Below are positions 1-9,600 of a stretch of 64,000 nucleotides of DNA, piece after piece. The notes under the pieces were generated by a model. That model saw only the letters and a list, made by a program, of their open reading frames with translations, did not search any database and had not been told where the DNA came from. Numbering within the stretch: the first letter of the stretch is position 1; each line of letters begins with the position of its first letter. Both the position numbers and the translations under genes were made by a program. Origin of the DNA: Amyelois transitella (Eukaryota > Arthropoda > Insecta > Lepidoptera > Pyralidae); the NCBI RefSeq assembly GCF_032362555.1, contig NC_083532.1, positions 4,539,001-4,603,000 on the forward strand, in the 5' to 3' direction.

Positions 1-39
1 AAGAGTACCCGAAAAATGAAATGAAAGAAGTATACTTAC

Positions 40-112
40 AGAGATTGTGGCAAGTAGAAAGATGTAGTCTCTGTCTACCCCTCCGGGAAAAAGGCGTGAT
101 TTTATGTATGTA
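40..112 (+). repeat. RTE LINE 3' end, 5'-truncated
   Basis: This short fragment matches the last codons of the RTE element at 21196-24499: it contains a diverged form of the segment around the terminal PSGKEA codons (CTACCCCTCCGGG), followed by a TTTATGTATG tail. It is a typical dead-on-arrival LINE copy. Confidence 0.75.
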
Positions 113-1195
113 ATTTCTTCAACGTAGGTACCTATTAATCTGACTTTTCACGCGTGAATTGTTATGCGTTAATGGAAAAGTTTTTAAATTATGCTATTAG
201 AAGTTATGAAAACCAATGTTAATAAACTAGTTAAAAATAAAACTGCCCGAAAATTTGTGAAAAAGAGTGAGATAGCGATATAATATGATACTTAAATCTA
301 TGTAACTATTTATTTAGAATAATAGATATAAAATCCAGTTATTATAGTTTTAGTCTTAAGCGCATTTAAGATTATTGATTACTATAATAATTATATTATA
401 TATTTACTATAATAATTATTTGCTATTAAATGCTATATTGTGTAAAATGACACGAATTTTGCTTTGCACGGACGCCATTTTGAAAATATTGTTATTAATA
501 ATTTAGAAGTAAACACATAATTTAAGTGCTTTTAGGTAAAAACATGATGAATTAATGTGTTTATTAGCAAAATCAGCACGGTTGTAACACTGAATTATTA
601 ATAATTCTCACATTAAAAATAATAAATGAAGAAGTCAAAAATTTCGAATACGTGGGTATCAATTAATGTGTTTTACATTTCATTGATATCGTAAAAAGTC
701 TACGGCTATCACCGGACCATTATTAATTGAACTATGATAAATAGAAAGATCAGGATGGAGCGATAATTGTATCATAAGTGCGAAAGAGATAGGTAGATCG
801 TAATAAGAAAAGTCTTATAGATTGATCTATGCACAGCTATTTATAAGAACTTACAATTTATCAAGAATTTCGTCCAATTAGCTTGCAATGCAAATGTATA
901 GATTAATATTGTATTGAGTAGACTGCTTTTAATCCTAAAACCTAATAATTGTAATAAAATAAGCGATGAATTAAATATTATACTGTATTCTAGACTAAGT
1001 GATGAAGTTACCAATTAACCGATCGTTGTAAGTAAGATCTGACACAAATGTTGTGGTATTAAAATTATCGGTACGCGGAAATGTATCGCTGTTTCGCTTT
1101 TTATGAATACATGAAACGGGGCAGCTATAGTTTTCCGCGCGATAATAACGGCGTCGCTCGTGCCGTGGTAGAGAGCAGGATCTAACATTAGAAAA
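113..1195. other. AT-rich sequence, no gene recognised
   Basis: The stretch is strongly AT-rich with many stops in all frames. Short open frames at 995-1330 carry no recognisable motif or codon pattern. I see no exon, tRNA or repeat family from elsewhere in the window. Confidence 0.5.
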
Positions 1196-1289
1196 ATGTT
1201 TGCACTGATTAAAAAGTATGTCAAAAATGCGTGTTTCAGTTTTCATCCAATCTCCCAAGAAAGGTTCGTAGTTAAAAAAAAATATCGTA

Positions 1290-1375
1290 GAATTATGAAT
1301 GAAGCGATCGTGGCAAATGGAAAATGTCATGTCTGCCTATCCCTCTGGAAAAGAGGCGTGGTTTTATATATTTCT
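1290..1375 (+). repeat. RTE LINE 3' end, degraded
   Basis: A decayed copy of the RTE 3' terminus (ATGAATGAAGCGATCGTGG ... CTATCCCTCTGG ... GGCGTG). The order of matching blocks is the same as in the intact element's last 40 codons. An open frame over it (1196-1528) is a by-product of the repeat. Confidence 0.6.
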
Positions 1376-1529
1376 ATTAGTTTATACATATGTACATGCA
1401 TTTATTATTTATACATACATTATATATGTACCTATGAACTAATAGAAAAATTCTGCTTCTTGCTTTCTGCTCCCCAGCATTCTAAAAAAGGAGGTAAATA
1501 CAATAATCTTACCGAATGGAAGCTATGAT

Positions 1530-2165
1530 CATGATCCAAATAGTTTATTACTCAAAGTGACCTCTCGTCTGACCTCTGTGACCACGAAAAAAATATGCAA
1601 TTGTTGTAAAGTCTCGGCTTAAAAAAACCCAGTTCAGGCGTTAAGGACAAAAACAAACACAGTTTAATTCCAAATTATGTATTCAGTATCTTCACCGAAG
1701 AATATTACACAATATAATAAATTTTAGCGTTTAACTATCATAATGTTATTACATAATAGTACTTTTGTCCAAACCGAAAAACAATTACATACTAAATACA
1801 CGAAAAAATATTTACATCATACGCTAAATCTATTTTTAAAATTAAATATTTCAATTTTTTTTATATATTGAAATACTAGCTTGTACATGCCAACCGCTTA
1901 TTAAAAAAAATTATTTTGTCTATGGGCTTAACCTACTTACTAGCGGCATCCTATGAGAAGCGGCAGTCTTATGTTTATAATGACTGTTTAAACATTTGAA
2001 ATATTCCGTTCAGTACACCCGCACTTAAAATTCGAGTACACTTGTACTGAACAACTTCGTAAAGAAATACGTATACAATATACACTTTATTCTTAGTACA
2101 TCTTTTCAATTAATATTCTAAACATATTTCTTTAGTAAGTTATCTGTTTTTAATATCAAAAGGTA
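1530..2165. other. AT-rich, nothing recognised
   Basis: No open frame with recognisable content, no splice-site-flanked exon and no match to the window's repeat families. Confidence 0.5.
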
Positions 2166-2171
2166 GATATA

Positions 2172-2428
2172 TCCTAGATTGGGTGAGTCAGGTTTTTACA
2201 CGAAGCGACTCCCATCTGACCTCCGCAACTTTTGCAGGTAAACCTGACCCGTATTGGATCCATGGTCACACATCCAGTTGCCTGAATGCGCAGCATTCCT
2301 CACGATGTTTTTTCCTCTCCGTAACAGCATCGGTTAGTATTCAAACTAATGGGTGGGATGTTAACCTGTACCTTTTTGCGCATTACGCATTTCAACCGGG
2401 CCTTACAAATTCGACCACGGTCTTAAAT
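2172..2428 (-). repeat. SINE family C, tRNA-derived
   Basis: Reverse-orientation copy of the family whose best copy is at 62984-63335. It carries the GATTGGGTGAGTCAGG, GAAGCGACTCCCATCTGACC and CCTGAATG blocks. The tRNA-like head at the 2428 side is decayed (TTCGACCACGG remains). Confidence 0.75.
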
Positions 2429-2429
2429 T

Positions 2430-3425
2430 AATTTTATTTGTAATTATTAATATTCATGCATAATTCATTTATTACCATTAGGGATACAAATTAAAAAAAA
2501 ATTGCCAAAAGAAATTTGGGGAACCCTAAATTTTTTACGGCAAAAATCGTTGCTCCCAATTATTACTATGGGCATAATTATCATTTCGCATAAATTTTCT
2601 TATATAAACTCTAATATAAACGTTATGCAAAATGACGATTATGATAAGAAACTTTGTGTGACCATAATAAACATACATACAGGGCTTAGAACCGGTAATA
2701 ACATCGGCATTTAAAGTAATATTAGTTATATTAATTACATAAAAAAGTTTCAATATGGTCAGAAAAGTTTTGGAAAAAAAAATGTAAGTACTTCACAATT
2801 TTGTACATAAGGACTACAATAGTTTTTAAATTCAGTACTTTAACTTCAAGTTTTTTATAAATAACTTTACCAATACTCTGCAGATGGAGCTTTTGTGAAA
2901 TAGTTTTTGACATTTTTATGTCCAATAGGGATGATGACAAGGTCTCGAAACAATATTAATTAATGAATAACATGATAGCATACACGTTATTAAATAAGTG
3001 AATTTTTAGTTTTAATTTTTACGCCCTGTTTTATGTTTTATACTCATTCAAAGTACAATGGGAAAGTCCATTTAAAAAATTCAATATTATTTTAAAAAAA
3101 CTATCTTAGGAGTGATTAAACTAAAATATGGAATAACTTTTATTAAGACATCATATCCATAAACGCAATAATTAAAGTAGCTGCTATACAAATAAAGTTC
3201 ATGTCGCGAACAAGATACTAACGTGTGACGTCACACTTAAGTTGCGTTTTGTAAGAGGCGTTTTGGACGATTCCAAATACTGTGTTTTATTACTTCGCAT
3301 ATCACAGGTAGATTATTGTTTATTGATGCCATTATTTGACCAATGTTTTAGTTGTTGTGAAACTAAATTGACACGAAAACAAAAAACTTGTCATCATGCC
3401 TATTGCTATTAAACAGACTGCCGAT
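2430..3425. other. AT-rich intergenic stretch
   Basis: Short unrelated open frames only (2502-2714, 2535-2753 on opposite strands, neither with a recognisable product). No repeat family identified. Confidence 0.45.
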
Positions 3426-3427
3426 CG

Positions 3428-3512
3428 ACGTGACTCAGCCATCCGGGATTATAGTCAGAAGGCACACCTAGGGCTCCAACTCCAGAGTGTGGAGATCTTA
3501 ACGCCAGATTAA
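3428..3512 (+). repeat. SINE family C, decayed remnant
   Basis: Blocks resembling the family C 3' end (GACTCAGCCATCCGGGA ... GGCTCCAACTCCAGAGTG) are present but diverged, suggesting an old copy. Confidence 0.4.
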
Positions 3513-3799
3513 CCGAATGACAAAAACCATTTCACAATTATTCTTTCGACACATTCATTCTTTCACAGATCGCACGGTAAGCGTAGCGTGCGCAGTATGT
3601 ATGTATATATATATATACAATTAATGAGAATTATTTTAAAACGATCACACCACAGCGCAAATGACTTATAATTATACAAATATTTAGCTAGCCAGTTGTC
3701 TAAAGCCGCGTCACGGCTTGGGGGGCACTTATTTATGAAGACACTGAGTCAATTAACCTAATTCTTACCACAATTTCTTATAACAATATAAGCGATTTA

Positions 3800-4027
3800 T
3801 CGGCCGAAGCGGCAGTGCGCTTGTCCGTGACACCGGAGGTTCCGGGTTCGAAACCCGGCCAGGGTAAGATGAGAAACGAACTTTCTCTGCTGATTGGATG
3901 TTTATCTATATAAGTATTTATTATAAAATATATTATCGTTGGGTTGGTATCTGTCTTAGTCTCGAACTTACTTCGTGGCTAACTCAATCTGTGGTAATCT
4001 GCCAAGTATATATTTATTTATTTATAT
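3800..4027 (+). repeat. SINE family B, tRNA-derived, near full length
   Basis: The head resembles a tRNA, with an A-box-like AGCGGCAGTGCGC and a B-box-like GGTTCGAAACC. A conserved body follows (GGATGTTTATCTATATAAG, CTCGAACTTACTTCG) and then a TATTTATTTA tail. Other copies lie at 46808-47049, 54826-55048 (minus) and as halves at 10257, 14466 and 15790. It is not a functional tRNA gene: the body continues far past the tRNA-like head and the copies are dispersed. Confidence 0.8.
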
Positions 4028-4065
4028 TGATACCTAGAATTTGGAATAAGATTACCTATGGAAGC

Positions 4066-4208
4066 GGTTACCGCCGAGCTTGCATGAAGAGAGTTATGAA
4101 TGTGGATGAAGCAAAGGAAGTATGCAGGGATCGTGGCAAGTGGAAAGAGGTAGTCTCTGCCTACCCCTCCGGGAAAGAGGCGTGAGTTTATGTGTGTATG
4201 TATGTATG
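4066..4208 (+). repeat. RTE LINE 3' end, 5'-truncated
   Basis: About 140 bp matching the last ~40 codons of the intact RTE ORF (encoding RACMKRVMNVDEAKEVCRDR and on to the stop), ending in GTGTATGTATGTATG. It inserted at the end of the family B SINE. Confidence 0.85.
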
Positions 4209-4562
4209 GAAGCGGTAAGTGTGAATCTGACATGTACAGAAAAAACAGCTATTTTTTTTGTGGAAACCATTAAAATATGATGTTCAAATTACTTAAATAA
4301 TTAAACATTCACACAGCGTATTAATCCTTGGAAAGGACTTCTTTCAGTTAAACTTTGAATATGAACCTTTCGTTTTCAAATCGGCCATCTTTAACCACTC
4401 TGCCACGACGTCACAATTCAAATCAAGCTTATATTATTTATCTTGAATATAAAAAAAGCAATTTTACATATAAAATTTTATTATTTACTAAATTTATAAG
4501 CTAATCATGTGAAATTTTGAACATCTTTTATACGCCTTTGTGGCGAAACCAAAATATGTATA

Positions 4563-4830
4563 TATACTAATATTATAAAGCTGAAGAGTTTGTTTGTTTG
4601 AACGCGCTAATCTCAGGAACTACTGGTTCGATTTAAAAAAAATATTTTTGCTTTAAATAGACCATTTATCGAGGAAGGCTTAAGGATGTATAACATCACG
4701 CTGCAACTATTAGGAGCGAAGAAAAAATGGAAAATGTAAATAAAAACGTGGAAAATTTTTCATCCTTGAGGGCTTCAATGATGCCCAAAATAACTATAAA
4801 CCACGCGGTCGAAGTCGCGGGCACAGCTAG
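4563..4830 (+). mobile_element. Non-autonomous Helitron, GAAGAG type
   Basis: Starts with the AT-rich ACTAATATTATAAAGCTGAAG motif region and ends with a GAAGTCGCGGGC block just before a terminal CTAG followed by T. A short 3' hairpin plus CTRR end with insertion before T and no target duplication is the Helitron signature. In this copy the hairpin is eroded (GCGGTCGAAGTCGCGG). Sister copies: 17938-18184, 43741-44014, and minus-strand 56278-56452. Confidence 0.7.
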
Positions 4831-5284
4831 TATATAATATAATAGTCCCACGCTTTCAAAACTTTAGTCTGTTTTTACATACAGGACGTTTTTTAACACC
4901 ATTCAAATTTTCACAATAACTTCGGACAAATAAACTTTTTGATATAAAGTAATGTAAGAACATACATTTTCGATTTTCTATACAATGTGTATGGCATCAC
5001 AAGAAAAAAGAAATTCTCATGATTCATTTCACATTTTTCTATTAAAATCAAACAATTTTATTAATTTGTTATGAATTGGTTAATTCGAGTCTTGAATTCA
5101 TACCATAAAACTAATTTTTATCTTTCGCGTTGCATTAAACCATTTCTAAATACCACATAAATTAAGCAGTAAAATATAGGTAAGTTACGTCCGCACAATA
5201 CCTGTAGTACTTTATATGCAAAACCAATACCATATTTTTGACATAAATTTATTGACAAAATTCTTGTTTTAATCTATGACAATA

Positions 5285-5905
5285 CAGTGGACCCCCGATA
5301 ATCTGACATGTCTTCAAATATGTATTATAACATATTTGACAATCTTCGCTACTAATGCAGATAATGCAGGTTTGAACACAAACTAAATAGAGTATGTTTG
5401 AACATGTTACAACTTGTACGCGCCACCGCTATTGTGCTCGGCGCGTGAGTACTGTTTTACTTAGTTTAAACCTTGAATCTTATCGTTGGATATGTAATTT
5501 GTCAGATAACAAGGTAGTCTTTTGTGTGCCGTGTGGTTCCCGGCACCAATACAAAAAAAGAATAGGACCACTCCATCTCTTTCCCATGGATGTCGTAAAA
5601 GGCGACTAAGGGATAGGCTTACAAGATTCTTTTTTGGGCGATGGGCTAGCAACCTGTCACTATTTGAATCACAATTCTATCATTGAGCCAAATAGCTGAA
5701 CGTGGCCATTCAGTCTTTTCAAGACCGTTGGCTCTGTCTACCCCGCGAAGGATATAGACGTGACCATATGTATGTATGTATGTCTTTTGTGAAAAAATCC
5801 GAACTATGACTATGGGGGTCTTAGATAGTGCTCTATAATCCGACAAATTCGATAGTCCGACACCGCCCTGCCCATAATGTTCGTCGGATAACCGGAGGTC
5901 CGCTG
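5285..5905. mobile_element. pogo/Tigger-like non-autonomous DNA element with nested SINE
   Basis: The ends form inverted repeats: CAGTGGACCCCCGATAATCT at the left and the complement of CAGCGGACCTCCGGTTATCC at the right. Both ends are flanked by TA (5283-5284 and 5906-5907), as expected for Tc1/mariner-superfamily insertion; the CAGNGGACC-type end is typical of the pogo/Tigger group. There is no transposase ORF inside. The middle is occupied by a full-length family A SINE (5526-5783), so this DNA element is older than that SINE insertion. Confidence 0.75.
5526..5783 (+). repeat. SINE family A, full length
   Basis: Complete copy from GCCGTGTGGTTCCCGGC to CGTGACCATATGTATGTATG, nested in the pogo-like element. 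See 51109-51367 for the copy whose target duplication defines the family's ends. Confidence 0.85.
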
Positions 5906-6526
5906 TATATTTGTCAGTTACATACATAATTAACAGTAATAAAACAAAGGTGAATGTGCAATGTGTACGTATGTATGTACCACGAACAATGACAGACATT
6001 GTAAAGGACTCCTGACTCAGCGTAATGTTTCAACAAACTATCTTTATATTTTTGAGCGTTTATTTTAATGGTTACTTGATTTTACAATATTTTACGGCTC
6101 CACTTAACGAGCACCGCTCGGTCGCTAAGGTACTTTTTTTTAATTCGTGTCAATTGTATAACTTTAACGATCCATGCAGCAATTGAGTCTTTAACAGTCT
6201 ATTTAAAAGAAAAAAGAAGGCAATTGGCATTCTCTTTTCGCTCACGAGATCCACATCAAAATTGCCAACATTGTTTCATGAACTCTTTTTCATTATTTTA
6301 TCAACTCGAGCTACAGAAATAGAGTTTTATGGAAAAACAATTTCAAATCAATATCGCAAATATGTCTGTGTATGTTTAAAATCGCGACGCCCAACAGTGT
6401 TCATATTGTACCTATTTATAAGCAGTAACTGATGTATTTCAACTGATGTACTTTATGCAATAAAGATTTTGAACACTCCCTCCAAAGACTGCACATTTTC
6501 AGCGATAAATTTTGCGCATTACTACC
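5906..6526. other. Non-coding stretch, likely 3' flank of the MIF4G-like gene
   Basis: No exon recognised. On the minus strand a canonical AATAAA lies at about 6058-6063 (TTTATT on plus). It could serve the MIF4G-like gene, whose stop is at 6696, but other signals are possible. The stretch ends in an (AT)n tract at 6527-6553. Confidence 0.35.
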
Positions 6527-6553
<27 letters not shown>

Positions 6554-6558
<5 letters not shown>

Positions 6559-6682
6559 CTCGTGTCACAATGTCCGTTCCCGTACTCCTCCGAAACGGCT
6601 CGACCGATTCTCATGAAATTTTATGAGCATACCTATATTGTGTTGGTCTGTGAATCGGCCGACATGTTTTTTGATATCAATT
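6554..6682 (+). repeat. Dispersed repeat, CTCCGAAACGGCT family, copy 1
   Basis: About 130 bp repeated at 7377-7520: shared blocks are TCGTGTCACAATG, CCGTACTCCTCCGAAACGGC, GACCGATTCTCATGAAATTT and AATCGGCC. The start with TATATAAAATTCTCG resembles the 5' ends of insect non-autonomous Helitrons, but I cannot see a convincing 3' end. Confidence 0.55.
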
Positions 6683-6695
6683 TGAAAATAAATCA

Positions 6696-9600
6696 CTAAC
6701 TATTGTAGTCTTTGTCGCAACGGTCGTCGTGATCCCAATACTTGTGGTTGCGGGGCACGTCCGACACGTGGCGGCGGGACAGGGCCTTGCCGTTCTCGTC
6801 CTGATCCCGGGCGGGCGGCCGGGACTCCCGGGAACTCCTGGCCATTGAAGGGTATTAGAGTTTTTAAAATATGGAAATGTAAAAAAGAAATTGCTTGCCG
6901 AGCTTGCATGAAGAGAGTTATGAATGTGGATGAAGCGAAGGAAGTGTGCAGAGATCGTGGCAAGTGGAAAGAGGTAGTCTCTGCCTACCCCTCCGGGAAA
7001 GAGGCGTGATTTTATGTATGTATGTAAAAAAGAAATAACATATTACAATTTGTGAAAGAACTAATTCAAGTTGGGGATTTCTCAAGTATGTGAATTCGAA
7101 CTATACCCTGGATTCTGAATATATGTATATATATTATATATAATATAATTCCGTCTGGCTTCCAGCACTTTAAAATATATCCACTCGCATATCTTTCCTG
7201 TGGATGTCGTAAAAGGCGACCAAGGGATAGGCTTAACAACTTGGGATTCCTCTTGTAGGCGATGGGCTAGAGTCCTGTCACTATTTGAATTTAAAATTTA
7301 AAGCTGAACATGGCCTTTCACTTTTTTCAAGACTGTTTGCTCAGTCTACTCCGCAAAGGATATAGACGTGATAACATCTTATATATAAAATTGTCGTGTC
7401 ACAATGTTCGTTCCCGTACTCCTCCGAAACGGCTTGACCGATTCTCATGAAATTTTGTGAGCATATTGAGCTGGTCTGAGAATCGGCCAACATCTATTTT
7501 TCATACCCCTCTTAATGATAAGAGTTGTTCACACGTCTAATGTTTTTTTTTTAACTAGACATTACTTAAAAATTATTTATATGGCAAAACAACATTTTCC
7601 GGGAAAGGTAGTGTATGAGTAATATATATAAAGTAGGAAGTGTCTAGTCCGCCACCAGCGGCCATTTAACAAATCGAATTACTAAGCCGCTAGTGGTAAA
7701 ATAAGAAATTAAATAATTCTGCCACAAGTATTGTGGTATTCAAATTTGTTCCTTTAGTCAAACTAATAAAGTCTAATTTTAAAATACACTAGGGCAGCGT
7801 AGTGAAGTTGTTCCTATTGCGGCAGACTAATATAAAATGCTATTCCGCCACAAGTTATTAGTTATTGGAATATGTTCCTTATAACTTGTATATAAAGCAT
7901 ATATTTCATTATGTTAAAGTATCGTACCGAAGTTAGCAATGTGACAAAAACAAAAACATAACCCTTTCGTGTTTTGTTTTTGTAGTTGATGAGGAAGTTT
8001 TAAACTTTTTTCATTGTTTGTATTACTGTAAATTATAATTAACGATAAAACCCAGAAAAAGCACTTAGAGTGCTTTTTCTGTGTAGCGCAAAAATACAAA
8101 ACAGCTATGTTAAAATAATAAAGGCCATAAAACAATAACAGTACTTAATCAAAAGGAAGAGACCAAAAAAATACAACATTTAGAAATAAACGACGAAGAA
8201 ATAGAAAATGATGACAGAAATAAAGATGAAAATACGTTTAAAAGAACAAGTAACATAGAAATTAACAATAACACTACAGAGGTTTTAGAAACAGAGCAAA
8301 TTGGATTTGCTAAAAATATAGTAATAATACATAATGAACAAAAAGAAAGCAATAAAATAAACTTAGAGACACATGTAATAATACATATTGAACCAGAAAC
8401 AGAAAAGGAAGACACAAAAAACTATGAAAATATAACGATAAAAACAAATAAGGCACATACATATAATCGACCATACTGCAGAAGATTTAGAGATAGTAAA
8501 TATAGAATACGCAGAGAGACAACTTATAATACATAATAAACAGGATGAGAAAGAAATAAATCTACATATAGAGAAACCTGTTGAACAGAAACAAAATCTA
8601 GAAAAGGCTGAGAAACATGTAAAAACTGAAGATAGAAATGACAATAATATGCCTGATTTAATGCCTTTAGCTAATGCTAAAGGCATTAAATCAGGCACAG
8701 ACCTGTAATGCTCTTGTTAATCAAACAATAAGATTACCAGCTGTCCGAAAACGCAGAGGTCGACCCAAAGGACATGATCTAACAGTAGTAGGAGTTAAGA
8801 AAAAAAAAGAACAATATCTAAATAAACGTTGTTATGTACTCGTACATGAAAAATAAATATATTTCTTAGAAATCGTGTATCATTTACTACTTTTTGATAA
8901 GTATATCAATTGCCGCAAAAGGCTGAGGCAAGCTTTAGTGGCTGTTTATTTTTGGTAGGTATGCTGCCTCTAACTAGCGGTAGAATATTTTGTTGGTTTG
9001 ACTTGCCACTTGTGGCAGAATAGCCTTATTTGTTATTGTGCCTATAGCGGCAGAATAATATAATTTTTTATCTAACCTCAAGTGGCAGTATATTTATTTT
9101 TATTAAATGACCACTGGTGGCAGACTAGACACTTCCTATAAAGTATTATATCTCTTACCTGGACAAAGAAATCTGCTCTATAACCTTCTCAGTCTCATCA
9201 TCATCGTCACCCCTAGACCTCGGTCTGTTCCAGCGTGGCTTGTTCCTGTAAATACATACATACATATATATAGTCACGTCTACATCGCTTGCGGGGTAGA
9301 CAGAGCCAACAGTCTTCAAAAGACTGATAGTCCACGTTCAGCTATTTGGCTATTTGGATAAAATTGAGATTTAAATAGTGACTTGTTTGCTCCATTTACT
9401 AAGAAGAATATAAACTTTATAAGCATATCCCTTAGTCGCTTTTCACGACATCAGTGGGAAAGAGATGGAGGGGTCGTATAATTATTTTTTATTGGTGCGT
9501 GGAACCACACGGTTTTAACTAGAAATAACATAAAAAAAAATATTTTATGGCAAAACAACGTTTGCCGGGACAGTTATATACATACATAAAATCACGCCTC

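Larger units (their letters stand above)
7636..9136. mobile_element. Mutator-like DNA transposon, decayed
   Basis: The 1501-bp element has long inverted ends of about 34 bp with only three mismatches (starting GGAAGTGTCTAGTC at both ends, read inward). It is flanked by a perfect 9-bp direct duplication TATAAAGTA (7627-7635, 9137-9145). Subterminal copies of a (C)CACNAGTGGCAGA-type motif occur in both orientations on both sides (for example near 7680, 7720, 7850, 9010, 9040, 9075). Nine-bp duplications with long terminal repeats fit the Mutator (MuDR/MULE) superfamily. The interior carries a Lys/Asn/Glu-rich broken reading frame and an AT-hook tail (see 8141-8855). It sits in an intron of the MIF4G-like gene. 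Confidence 0.75.
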
